Below, piece by piece: positions 17,045-25,478 of a stretch of 64,000 nt of DNA. The notes under the pieces were generated by a model that was given only the letters and a program-made list of their open reading frames with translations, searched no databases and was not told where the DNA came from. Position 1 is the stretch's first letter; every line of letters begins with the position of its first letter. A program made the position numbers and the translations under genes. The DNA is taken from positions 3,906,001 to 3,970,000 of the forward strand of contig NZ_JACHMY010000001.1 in the NCBI RefSeq assembly GCF_014205135.1, given 5' to 3'. The DNA is from Kribbella italica. GTDB taxonomy: Bacteria; Actinomycetota; Actinomycetes; Propionibacteriales; Kribbellaceae.

Positions 17045-18085
17045 ATGCAGACGAGAGCGCGTGACCTGGGTGTCGTCATCGGCACCCTTCCGACGGGTGA
17101 GCTGAACGCGATCACCGACGTACCAGGGGTATCCGTCGGCCAGACGACCATCGCCGACGGCGACCTCCAGACCGGCGTCACCGCGATCGTCCCCACCGGC
17201 GTCACGAGCGGGCTCCCCGCAGCTGTTGCTGTGGGCAACGGATACGGCAAGCTCGTCGGCTCCACCCAGGTCGACGAGCTCGGCCGGCTGGAGACCCCGA
17301 TCCTGCTCACCGGCACCCTCTCGGTCTTCCGCGCCGCCGACGCCCTGCTCACCTACCTGCTCGACCGCGACCCCCGAGCAACCAGCCTCAACCCGGTGGT
17401 CGGCGAGACCAACGACGGCTACCTCTCCGACATCCGCCGCCGCCCGATCACCGAGCAGCACGTGCTCGACGCCCTCACGAGTGCCTCCACCGACCGCCCC
17501 GAAGAAGGCTGCGTCGGAGCAGGCACCGGGACCTGCGCGCTCGGCTTCAAGGCCGGCATCGGTACGGCGTCCCGGCGGGTCCTGCTCGGCGAGGATCCGT
17601 CAGCGGCCGCCGGCGAGCTGGCGGACGGTCAGCCCGCCGGCACGATCGGCGTCCTCGTGCAGTCCAACTTCTCCGGCACCCTCCAGGTCCTCGGCACCCA
17701 GATCCCCGCGCCGCAACGGATCGAGCCCGACGGCAACTCCTGCATGATCGTGCTCGCCACCGACCTCCCGCTCGACGCGCGGCAGCTCGGCCGGATCGCC
17801 CGCCGCGCGATCTTCGCGCTCGGCCGGATCGGCTCGGACTACGCGCCCGGCAGCGGCGACTACGCGATCGCGTTCGCCACGGCGTACCGGCCGCCGATGC
17901 CCGACCAGGATCTCCGCCCGGTCTTCCAGGCCACGCTCGAGGCCGTCGAGGAGGCCCTGCTCAACTCCCTCACCGCGGCCCGTACGACGACCGGCTTCCA
18001 AGGGCGCACCCAGTACGCCGTACCGCACGAGCTCATCACCGCGGCGCGGGATAGAGCGCGGCAACCGTCGAAGCCAACCGCCTGA
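17045..18085 (+). CDS. P1 family (S58, DmpA-like) self-processing peptidase
   Basis: A 346-residue N-terminal-nucleophile enzyme of the DmpA/BapA family, which cleave themselves to expose a catalytic Ser and then act as aminopeptidases or amidases. The N-terminal part shows LNAITDVPGVSVGQTTI and VVGETNDGYLSDI; the processing site is GN|SCMIVLATDLPL with Ser232 as predicted nucleophile, matching the DmpA Gly-Ser junction. The ATG at 17045 is preferred over a GTG two codons upstream. Its 3' end overlaps the converging WYL regulator by 50 bp. Likely cytoplasmic; the substrate is unknown. Confidence 0.9.
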   Translation: MQTRARDLGVVIGTLPTGELNAITDVPGVSVGQTTIADGDLQTGVTAIVPTGVTSGLPAAVAVGNGYGKLVGSTQVDELGRLETPILLTGTLSVFRAADALLTYLLDRDPRATSLNPVVGETNDGYLSDIRRRPITEQHVLDALTSASTDRPEEGCVGAGTGTCALGFKAGIGTASRRVLLGEDPSAAAGELADGQPAGTIGVLVQSNFSGTLQVLGTQIPAPQRIEPDGNSCMIVLATDLPLDARQLGRIARRAIFALGRIGSDYAPGSGDYAIAFATAYRPPMPDQDLRPVFQATLEAVEEALLNSLTAARTTTGFQGRTQYAVPHELITAARDRARQPSKPTA

Positions 18086-19010
18086 TCTCGGCCCGTACCT
18101 CCTCCGGCGCGAGCACCTCCAGCTCGTCGCCGTACCGGATGAACTGCGACGCGGCGTTCCCGACGGACTCGATCGGCACCGTCACCGTCACCGTGCCGTC
18201 GTCGTCCGGCTCGACGCCCTCGATCGCCTTCACCAGCACGGGAAACGACACGTCCTTCAGCCGTCGGACGAGGCCCGCGGACGCGCGCACCACCGCCGTA
18301 CCGGTGAACCGCCGCTGGTCGAACTCCTCCAGGTGCTCGCGCCACACCGTCGCCAGGTCGAACCCGCGCGGCCGGCTGAACTCCTCGTCGGTGATCGTCA
18401 GCTCGAGGATGTTGGAGACGCGGTAGGTCCTCACCGCGGTGGAGGCGGCCGCGACGACGTACCAGCTGCCGTTCTTCAGCACCAGCCCGTACGGATCGAG
18501 CAGCCGCTCCACCTCGCGCGGCGCCTCCCACCGGCGGTACAGCACCTTGATCCGCCGGTCGTGCAGCACCGCCTCCGCCACCGGCGCGAGGTGCGGCGAG
18601 TCCTCGGCGTCGGAGTACCAGGCCGGCATGTCCAGATAGAACCGGTTCTTCAACCGCCCCGCGCGATCCCGCTGGTCCGGTGCCAACGCCGCCAGCAACT
18701 TCAGCTCCGCCGCCGAGGTCTCCGCCGTCAACCCCAACGCCGCCGCCGGCCCCGGCATCCCCACGAGGAACAGCGCCGCCGCTTCCTGCTCGGTCAGTCC
18801 GGTCAGCCTGGTCCGGTACCCGTCGACCAGCCGGTACCCGCCCGCGCGCCCTTGATCGGCGTACACCGGAACCCCCGCCGCGGCGAGCGCCTCGACGTCC
18901 CGGTAGATCGTCCGCAACGAGACCTCCAGCTCGTCGGCCAACTCCCGCGCCGTCAACTGCCGCCGCGTCTGCAGCAACAGCAGAATCGACAGCAACCGAC
19001 TCGAACGCAT
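18036..19010 (-). CDS. HTH/WYL-domain transcriptional regulator
   Basis: A 324-residue YafY-type regulator. The N-terminal winged helix reads SSRLLSILLLLQTRRQLTAR and EVSLRTIYRDVEALAAAGVP. The WYL region is at about residues 140-220 (AVLHDRRIKVLYRRWEAPRE, DPYGLVLKNGSWYVVAAA) and the C-terminal extension ends EEVRAEIRRLA. WYL domains sense small ligands or nucleic acids. The ATG at 19010 is favoured because the protein then begins at the HTH. It converges on the P1 peptidase and is divergent from the membrane gene at 19103. Confidence 0.92.
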   Translation of the reverse strand: MRSSRLLSILLLLQTRRQLTARELADELEVSLRTIYRDVEALAAAGVPVYADQGRAGGYRLVDGYRTRLTGLTEQEAAALFLVGMPGPAAALGLTAETSAAELKLLAALAPDQRDRAGRLKNRFYLDMPAWYSDAEDSPHLAPVAEAVLHDRRIKVLYRRWEAPREVERLLDPYGLVLKNGSWYVVAAASTAVRTYRVSNILELTITDEEFSRPRGFDLATVWREHLEEFDQRRFTGTAVVRASAGLVRRLKDVSFPVLVKAIEGVEPDDDGTVTVTVPIESVGNAASQFIRYGDELEVLAPEEVRAEIRRLASTVAALYPAPR

Positions 19011-19102
19011 GCCGCCAGCGTACGCCGAAAACGCTGCCACGCCTTGTCAGCTTTCCACCCGCCCCACCTCGTCCGACCCCCGCGCTGTGCCAGCCTTGCC
19101 CG

Positions 19103-19624
19103 ATGCGCGCGTACCTGACAGCACCGGTGTGGGCACTCGTCCTACTGGCCGGACTGCCGGTCGGCGCTCTGATCGCCCTCCTGATCGTCCTGTCCGGTGA
19201 CACCGTCACCTTCGCGGTCGTCTTCGGCGCCGCCGTCGGACTGCTGTTCGGCCTCGTGATCGCCGTCGGATCCCACCGGCACCGCCGCGACCTCCGCCCA
19301 CTCCTGGACCGACTCCCCGAGCCCGGCTGGACCCTCGCCCGCGCCGCAGCGCGGGACGGCCAGGTCCCCACCGACCCGGAGGTCCGCGCCGCCGCCATCG
19401 AGCTCCTCGACCTCCGGATCCGCAACCTCCGACGGGCTCGGACGGGCTTGGTGCTGGTGCTCGGCCTCAACCTGCTGATCGCCCTGGTCAACATCGCACT
19501 CGGCAACTGGTGGTTCATCCTCGCCGCCCTGGCGTGGGCCGCGGGCCTGCTGGAGCGCTGGCAGGCACCTCGTCGCCTCCACCGGCGTCGCGAATTCCTG
19601 GCGGCCGAGCAAACACTGCCATGA
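19103..19624 (+). CDS. Small membrane protein, four predicted helices
   Basis: A 173-residue membrane protein. Hydrophobic segments at about residues 8-30, 36-55, 116-132 and 135-150 flank a cytoplasmic-looking helical loop (DLRPLLDRLPEPGWTLARAA). The C-terminus is basic (RWQAPRRLHRRREF). I recognise no family. The ATG at 19103 begins a typical signal-like first helix (MRAYLTAPVWALVLLAGLPV). It is 30 bp upstream of the next gene on the same strand and may be co-transcribed. Confidence 0.78.
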   Translation: MRAYLTAPVWALVLLAGLPVGALIALLIVLSGDTVTFAVVFGAAVGLLFGLVIAVGSHRHRRDLRPLLDRLPEPGWTLARAAARDGQVPTDPEVRAAAIELLDLRIRNLRRARTGLVLVLGLNLLIALVNIALGNWWFILAALAWAAGLLERWQAPRRLHRRREFLAAEQTLP

Positions 19625-19654
19625 GCTGTCAGGTTTTGCTGGCAGGGTCGGGGC

Positions 19655-20599
19655 ATGACCAAAGCGACCAGTGATTTCGACTTTCTCAACGGGCACTTCG
19701 ACGTGGTGCACCGGCAGCTGCTCAAGCCGCTGACCGGGAGCGACGAGTGGGACGAGTACGCCGGCACCTGCAGCGCGCGGACGCATTTCGACGGCGCGAT
19801 CAGTCTCGACGAGATGCAGTTCCCGACCAAGGGGTCGTACGGGCTGTCGCTGCGGCTGTTCGACCCGGTAAGCGAGGAGTGGTCGATCTACTGGGTGAAC
19901 AGCACGTCGTACGAGGTGTTCCCGCCGGTGCGTGGCAAGTGGGAGAACGGCGCGTGCTGGCTGGTCGGCGAGGACACGTACGACGGCCGCCCGATCCTCG
20001 CGAGCTACAGCTGGTCGGACGTCACCGACACGACCGCGCACTGGGAGCAGTCGTTCTCGGCCGACGGTGGCGAGACGTGGGAGGTCAACTGGACGATGGA
20101 CTTCACCCGCCGCGAGACCGCCCCGCCGCCGCTCGGCATCCCGAAGGTGACCGGCGACTTCGACTTCCTGGTCGGCAGCTGGGACCTGCGCAACGAACGC
20201 CGCCGCCCCGCCCTCGGCGAGCCGGCGGAGTGGTACGACGTCGAGTCGACGATGCGGGCCTGGACCTACTTCGACGGCGCGATCAGCTTCGACGAGGGCT
20301 GGTTCCCCGCCCTCGACTTCCAGGGCGCGACCTTCCGCGTCTACAACCCCACGTCCGGCACCTGGTCGATCCACTGGATCAACAGCCAACGCGGCCAACT
20401 CGAGACCCCGGTCATCGGTGCCTTCAGCAACGACGTCGGCATCTTCGAAGGCCCCGACGTCTGGGAGGACCACCCCATCGACGTCCGCTTCCGGTGGACC
20501 CCCGGCACCGAGCAGGCCCGCTGGGAACAGTTCTTCTCCACCGACAACGGCAAGACCTGGGTCCCGAACTGGAAGATGACCCACACGCGGACCACGTAG
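19655..20599 (+). CDS. Protein of two tandem DUF1579-like domains
   Basis: A 314-residue soluble protein made of two copies of one domain. Copy 1 starts SDFDFLNGHFDVVHRQLL and copy 2 GDFDFLVGSWDLRNERRR. Both then carry ARTHFDGAISLDE or AWTYFDGAISFDE, EWSIYWVNS or TWSIHWINS, and HWEQSFSADGGETWEVNW or RWEQFFSTDNGKTWVPNW. The repeat is about 150 residues with clear divergence, so the duplication is old. DUF1579-type proteins are lipocalin-like barrels of unknown ligand. There is no signal peptide. A strong stem-loop follows the stop. Confidence 0.85.
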   Translation: MTKATSDFDFLNGHFDVVHRQLLKPLTGSDEWDEYAGTCSARTHFDGAISLDEMQFPTKGSYGLSLRLFDPVSEEWSIYWVNSTSYEVFPPVRGKWENGACWLVGEDTYDGRPILASYSWSDVTDTTAHWEQSFSADGGETWEVNWTMDFTRRETAPPPLGIPKVTGDFDFLVGSWDLRNERRRPALGEPAEWYDVESTMRAWTYFDGAISFDEGWFPALDFQGATFRVYNPTSGTWSIHWINSQRGQLETPVIGAFSNDVGIFEGPDVWEDHPIDVRFRWTPGTEQARWEQFFSTDNGKTWVPNWKMTHTRTT

Positions 20600-20603
20600 A
20601 GGA

Positions 20604-20640
20604 GCTGGTCCCCACCCTCCTGTCCAGGGTGGGGACCAGC
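20604..20640. terminator. Perfect 15-bp stem-loop between converging genes
   Basis: Arms GCTGGTCCCCACCCT and its exact complement surround a 7-nt loop (CCTGTCC). The hairpin lies 4 bp past the stop of the tandem-domain protein and 15 bp before the stop of the converging lectin gene, so it can serve both. No T-run is present, which is common in high-GC actinobacteria. Confidence 0.8.
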
Positions 20641-20655
20641 CTTCCGGACCAGTGA

Positions 20656-21315
20656 TCAGTACTGGCGTTCGGCCCAGAGCTGGTTGGCCGCGTTCGCGCA
20701 GTCCCACTGGACGGCGTCGGCGCCCTTGTACGGCGAGAAGCCGTACGTCACGACGCATCGGTAGGAGTACTGGTTGCGGTAGTTCCAGTACCCGCTGTTC
20801 GCGCCACCCGACTTGATCCAGATCTCGGTGGAGTTCCAGTTGCATGGGCCCTGGTACGCGGCGCCGTTGTTCACCGTGTTCCGCACCTCGAGGCACATCC
20901 CGCTGTCCGCGTTCTGGAGGTACCGGTACGACACCGAGCCGTCGCCCTCGGTCTGCCAGACCCACCACTTCTGGGTGTTCCGGCCACTCTGGCAGGTGTT
21001 CAGCTTGGCGATCGCTCCACTGGCCCTGCTGCCCATCATGTCGAGGCAGTTGCCGCCGTAGAAGACCTGCAGCTGGTACGGGCCGTACCAGCCGCCGGCG
21101 ATCGACGCGCCGCCCTTGGTCTTGGGGGCAGGCGGCTTGGGCGGCAGCTGGGTGTCGCCGGCCACCTTCACCAGCCCGGCAGCAGCCGCCGAGGCATCCG
21201 CTGCGGACTCGCCGGCCGGGATCACCGCCGCACCTGCCGTCAACGTACTGGCCGTCAGCGCGCCGGCCAGCGCCCCCGCGACCAGCAGCCGCCGCAGGAA
21301 TACTTTCGTGAGCAT
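20656..21315 (-). CDS. Secreted ricin-type (beta-trefoil) lectin-like protein
   Basis: A 219-residue exported protein. After a signal peptide (MLTKVFLRRLLVAGALAGAL) and an Ala/Pro-rich linker, about 130 residues resemble a ricin-B beta-trefoil: YGGNCLDMMGSRASGAIAKL, QKWWVWQTEG, SGMCLEVRNTVNNGAAYQGP and ADAVQWDCANAANQLWAE. Six cysteines could form disulfides. The gene lies 101 bp downstream of the large SGNH protein gene on the same strand and may share its transcript. It probably binds carbohydrate or cell-wall polymer; enzyme activity is not apparent. Confidence 0.82.
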   Translation of the reverse strand: MLTKVFLRRLLVAGALAGALTASTLTAGAAVIPAGESAADASAAAAGLVKVAGDTQLPPKPPAPKTKGGASIAGGWYGPYQLQVFYGGNCLDMMGSRASGAIAKLNTCQSGRNTQKWWVWQTEGDGSVSYRYLQNADSGMCLEVRNTVNNGAAYQGPCNWNSTEIWIKSGGANSGYWNYRNQYSYRCVVTYGFSPYKGADAVQWDCANAANQLWAERQY

Positions 21316-21416
21316 GGATGGAGCCTTTCGTCGAAGGGGTCCCGAGTGATGGAGCCCGGCCGTGAGGTGAACGGCCGGGAGTGTGTGAATGGCTTGGTGC
21401 GACGACCGGTCCCAGC

Positions 21417-24400
21417 TCACCGGCCGCTGTAGCCGAGTTCGCGCAGGCGGGTCATCATCACGTCGGCGTACGCGGTGGTTCCGCTGCCGTTGGGATGGAA
21501 GGACTCCATGCTCAGGCAGGCACCGCCGAGGATCTCCCACGTGCACAGCACACTGGCCGGGTCGCCGGCGTGGAAGTCGCCGTCGCCGTACGGGCCGATG
21601 CGCAGTGTGTTGATCCAGGCATCGCTGTCGCATCCCGCATGCCCGAGGAACTTGTCCACCGGGCTGTTGTAGGCGATCTTCATCCCCTCGGTGGACAGCT
21701 GCAGAGTCAGCGACAGCTGACGCGAGTTGGCGAGCCTGGACAGCTGGGCAAGCACTTGCGCTTCGACCGGATCGATCGTGTAGGCGCCGGCACACGCCTG
21801 CTGCGTGCTGAGCATTTCGGGGTAGCCGAGAAGGACGACCTGGGCGTTCGGTGCCTTGTTCCGCACGTCTTTCAGGGTCGCCTTGAGATTGACGGCCATC
21901 TGGTCGATCTTGGCGGCGTACCTGGTCATGAACGTCGGATCGACACTGCAGTCCTTGAACGGCGTGCCGCACTCTTCGAGAGCGTTGCTGAACCCGTCGC
22001 CGTCGTTGCCGCCCAGCGTGAGCATCACCAACGTGGTGTTCTCGTCCAGCGCGCCGGACCGTGTCTGGTGCTGCTCGCCCCACTGCCCCATCCCGTAGCT
22101 GTTCCGGCCGTCGCTGTACGGGCGGTCGGCGACGTTCGCGGTCTTGGCGCCGGAACAGGCCACGAAGCCGAGCTCGGCGTTCTGGTCCCAGTGGTCCGCC
22201 TGCCATCCCAGCGACTGGGTCTGGCCAGGCAGCACCACCTTGCGCGGCCAGGCGTTGACACTGCGGCGGCAACCGTTCCACCGGCTGGAGCCGTGGTCCG
22301 CGTTGGTCTCGCCGTAGTAGTCGCCCGCGCCCTCACCGGAGGTGTAGGAGTCCCCGAGTGCCACGACCAGGTGCTTCGGTTTGGCCGGCAACGGCTGGAA
22401 GGCGACCGCGTCCCAGGCGACGTCCTCGTTGCCGGTCCCGTCGTCGGTGATCGTGCTCAGCCGGATCCGCGGCGTACCGGTCAGCCGGTACACGCCGAGC
22501 GAGACCCAGTTGTTCGCCATCCGCTTCTGGCTCAGGTACCGGGTCTTGGTGAACGAACCCGAGCCGGTGTCGATCTCGTACTTCGCCTGCTGGGTGTGGG
22601 CGCCGTGGTCCGGCAGGTGCACCGCGATCCGGGACCACTCGTTCCGGGCCGTGCCGAGGGCCCAGATACCGGTCGTCTTCAGCCTGGCCCCCTCGGGGTC
22701 GTTCTTGCGGGTGTGGCTGAAGTAGAAGTGGCCACCGAACCCGCCACCGATCTGATGGGTGTCGATCTTGCCGGGATAGGTCCCGCCGGCGTCGGTGAAG
22801 GTGAGGGAGAAGGTGCCCGCGTTGGTCCACGGCCGGCCGCACCCGGTCCGGACCGGCGACGTACCGTCGGGCTGGTCGTCGATGATCAGCGCCCCCGGCG
22901 GTGCGCCGTTCCCCTTCGAGTACAGGTCGCTGGACGGTTGCAACGAGCAGTTCGGCGGGTACGACAGACCGTCGGCCTGTTCGGGGTACGACGCGTCGAA
23001 CCGGACGCTCTCGTAACCACACTCCGCCGGGCACTGCTTCCAGGTCACCGGCTCGTGCCACCAGCACTTGTAGTCCGACCGCGTGCAGGGACCCGCCCCG
23101 ATCTCGTTGGCGGCACCGTCACCGATCTTGCTGGGATCACAGGAGTTCACCGGGCCACAGAACGTGTTCTCGGCCGGCTTGACCCTGAACTTGTTGGTGT
23201 CGTTGGTCCACCACGCCGGGTTGAACCCGCGCACCACCACACCGGGAGACTCCGGCATCTCGATCGGGTGCCCGGCGAAGCCGAGCACCTTCTCCTGGTA
23301 CGGCCAGTCCTGCGGGTGCGCGGCGTCGGAGTACTCGTCCATGAACGGGAACCGGCCGGCGTCCCACTCCGGGTTGGCCGGGTTGTTCGCCCAGCCGACA
23401 CCCCAGGGGCTGCCGTTGTGCTGGTCCGGGTAGAAGCCGGAGTTGTAGGCCCACAGGGCGAAGAACCAGTTCTCCAGACTCTGCGGCTTGCCGTTGTTGA
23501 TCACCAGGCCCGCACCGAGGGTCTGGTTCCACTTGTCGATCAGGATCTGCAGGCCGGCGGCGATGTTCGCGGTGTAGTCGAGCGCCACCGCCCGCTGAGT
23601 CTCGTACGGCCAGGCGGCGGGCTTGCCGTTCTCCTTGCCGGCCAGACGCATGTGGTCGGTGACCTGGGTGATGCCGTAGCCACAGTCGGCGTCGGCCCAG
23701 TTGACGTCCCAGTCGTTGGCCGGGTCGCCGTCGTAGTAGTCCAGCCCGTAGAAGTTCCCGATCAGCGGGTTGGAGGTCACCCCCGGCAGCGCGTGCTTGG
23801 AGGCCTGCCAGAGGTTGGACTCCTGCGCGGCCACCCCGAGCATCACCTGCGCCGGAACGGTGCCACCACCCAGCAACGCGGGACGGGGGAACAGGGTCTG
23901 CGGCCGGTAGGCCGGCATCTTCAGGTTCTTCCAGTTGTACGGCCGGGAGATGTGCTGATCGAGCGTGCCCATGACGGCCTGGTCGACGGCCCACTCGACC
24001 TGTCGCGGCTTGGGCTGCATCGCCTGGTTCTTCGGATCGTTGCGCGGGACCGCGCACACCCGCTCGTCCTCGACCGGGTTGGTCGGCGAACCGGCTGCCC
24101 CGACCTTCGCGCCGGAAACCCTGGCCAGCTTGGGAGACCGCGAGGTTCCCTGCGCCGCGTGCGGGCTCACCACTGCTCCCGGCTCGACCACGAACGGGGC
24201 GCGTCGGCCGGTACTCGGGACCAGCACCTCGATGGATGCCGGCCTGGCTTCGGCGCCCGACCCGCGGGTGTCCTTACCGTCCAGCCACGCGGATCTCGTC
24301 ACCACGGCGGCACCGGTCGTGCTCACCCGCGCGCTCTTCGCCGTACCGTCGAGGCGGTGCACGGTGGACGGCAGGTTGGCGGCGACCTGGGTGAGTTCGC

Positions 24401-25364
24401 CGGTCAGATAGACCTGCCCCGCGGCCGCACGAGTGATTCCCAGCTTGGTCAGCGGTCCCTCGCCGAGGACGACCGCAGAGATCTTGCCCTGTGGGCGGGC
24501 CACGACCGCGGAGTCGATCCGCTTGACCACGCCCGACTGGCCCGACCGGTCGACGAACACCAGGCCACCCTTGGCATCGGGGGTCAACCTGGTCGGCACC
24601 GACCTGGTCGCGACCACCGGCGTACGGACGCCGGCGGTGCTGATCCTGACCACCTGGTTCCCGTCCGCCGCGGCGATCGCACCGCCTTGCACCGGAACGG
24701 ACGACGTCACCTGGCCCTCGAGCTCGATCGGCTTCGCGAGCTTTCCCGTGACCGTGTCCACCCGGACCAGGCGGGTCGACGACTTGTCCTCGCCACCGCT
24801 CTGGGTGAGGACTGCGGACTCCCCCGCACCACAGCCAGGGTTGTAGTAGGACAGCGACGCCTGCAGGTCGAGCTTGCGCACACTGCCGCTGAGCAGATCG
24901 ACGATCGCGGTGAATCCACCACGCGCCATCAGCTCAGGCTTGTTCGTGAAGGTCCGAGGGGCGTAGACGACGACGGCCCTCCGGCCCGAACCGGTCAGAC
25001 AGGCGTTGCCGATCCATGCGTCGGCGTCGAACCCCGGCTCTGCCAGGGTCGCGGCAGTGCGCCAGGCGTACCCCGTACTGGCTTGGGCGGTCAGGAGATG
25101 GAATCCCTCGGCGTCGCCGGACGTGGTCCAGACAAGGTCTTTGGACGACTTCCACTGGGCCCCGATGACGGCGGCGCGGTCCTTGACCGCCAGGACGTCG
25201 ACCCCCGCCGCTGGGGGTTGTTCAGATGCTGTGGTCGCTGTCCCAGCCGCAGCGGCGGGCGTGCCGGCTTGGGACTGCCCTGTCGTTGCCACCGACAACA
25301 ACAGGGCCGCCGCAAGGAAAAGCGCCAAGGATTTGGTACTTCGGCGTCTGAACAGGTTCGACAT
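21417..25364 (-). CDS. Large modular secreted protein: lysozyme-like, golvesin-like and SGNH hydrolase domains
   Basis: A 1315-residue exported protein with a signal peptide (FLAAALLLSVATTGQSQAG). Residues ~40-400 are a repetitive beta-rich region, perhaps a propeller. About 430-640 looks lysozyme/transglycosylase-like, with candidate catalytic Glu515 in GVAAQESNLWQ and CGYGITQVTDHM. About 800-990 resembles the golvesin/CBM-like module (GGHFYFSHTRKNDPEG, WVSLGVYRLTG). The C-terminal ~317 residues are an SGNH hydrolase: GDSYTSGEG (Ser1006), GGND (Asn1120), SFHPNGSG (His1290), with Glu1287 where Asp is usual. I infer cutting and de-esterifying of a cell-wall or extracellular polymer. The ATG at 25364 starts the signal peptide. 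An AfsR-like regulator is divergent from it. Confidence 0.9.
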   Translation of the reverse strand: MSNLFRRRSTKSLALFLAAALLLSVATTGQSQAGTPAAAAGTATTASEQPPAAGVDVLAVKDRAAVIGAQWKSSKDLVWTTSGDAEGFHLLTAQASTGYAWRTAATLAEPGFDADAWIGNACLTGSGRRAVVVYAPRTFTNKPELMARGGFTAIVDLLSGSVRKLDLQASLSYYNPGCGAGESAVLTQSGGEDKSSTRLVRVDTVTGKLAKPIELEGQVTSSVPVQGGAIAAADGNQVVRISTAGVRTPVVATRSVPTRLTPDAKGGLVFVDRSGQSGVVKRIDSAVVARPQGKISAVVLGEGPLTKLGITRAAAGQVYLTGELTQVAANLPSTVHRLDGTAKSARVSTTGAAVVTRSAWLDGKDTRGSGAEARPASIEVLVPSTGRRAPFVVEPGAVVSPHAAQGTSRSPKLARVSGAKVGAAGSPTNPVEDERVCAVPRNDPKNQAMQPKPRQVEWAVDQAVMGTLDQHISRPYNWKNLKMPAYRPQTLFPRPALLGGGTVPAQVMLGVAAQESNLWQASKHALPGVTSNPLIGNFYGLDYYDGDPANDWDVNWADADCGYGITQVTDHMRLAGKENGKPAAWPYETQRAVALDYTANIAAGLQILIDKWNQTLGAGLVINNGKPQSLENWFFALWAYNSGFYPDQHNGSPWGVGWANNPANPEWDAGRFPFMDEYSDAAHPQDWPYQEKVLGFAGHPIEMPESPGVVVRGFNPAWWTNDTNKFRVKPAENTFCGPVNSCDPSKIGDGAANEIGAGPCTRSDYKCWWHEPVTWKQCPAECGYESVRFDASYPEQADGLSYPPNCSLQPSSDLYSKGNGAPPGALIIDDQPDGTSPVRTGCGRPWTNAGTFSLTFTDAGGTYPGKIDTHQIGGGFGGHFYFSHTRKNDPEGARLKTTGIWALGTARNEWSRIAVHLPDHGAHTQQAKYEIDTGSGSFTKTRYLSQKRMANNWVSLGVYRLTGTPRIRLSTITDDGTGNEDVAWDAVAFQPLPAKPKHLVVALGDSYTSGEGAGDYYGETNADHGSSRWNGCRRSVNAWPRKVVLPGQTQSLGWQADHWDQNAELGFVACSGAKTANVADRPYSDGRNSYGMGQWGEQHQTRSGALDENTTLVMLTLGGNDGDGFSNALEECGTPFKDCSVDPTFMTRYAAKIDQMAVNLKATLKDVRNKAPNAQVVLLGYPEMLSTQQACAGAYTIDPVEAQVLAQLSRLANSRQLSLTLQLSTEGMKIAYNSPVDKFLGHAGCDSDAWINTLRIGPYGDGDFHAGDPASVLCTWEILGGACLSMESFHPNGSGTTAYADVMMTRLRELGYSGR

Positions 25365-25478
25365 CGCATCAACTTCCACTCCGGGCCGTCACGTCAGCCC
25401 AGCGTGGCAGGCGTTCCTGTCTCGCAACTGTCTCGATCCTGTCCGCCCCGCGACCCTCTCGGTGGCTACTGTGGCGCT
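25365..25478. promoter_or_regulatory. Shared divergent promoter region
   Basis: The 114 bp between the start codons of the large secreted protein and the AfsR-like regulator must hold both promoters. It has AT-richer tracts (CATCAACTTC near 25368; CTCGCAACTGTCTCGATCCTG near 25421-25441). I see no clear direct repeat of the kind SARP proteins bind, so the operator is not identified. Confidence 0.4.

Noticed and set aside
21381..25478. A very long in-frame extension upstream of the AfsR-like regulator
   Set aside because: It is the complement of the exported SGNH protein; the regulator's DNA-binding domain begins at the GTG at 25479 and nothing upstream resembles a known domain.
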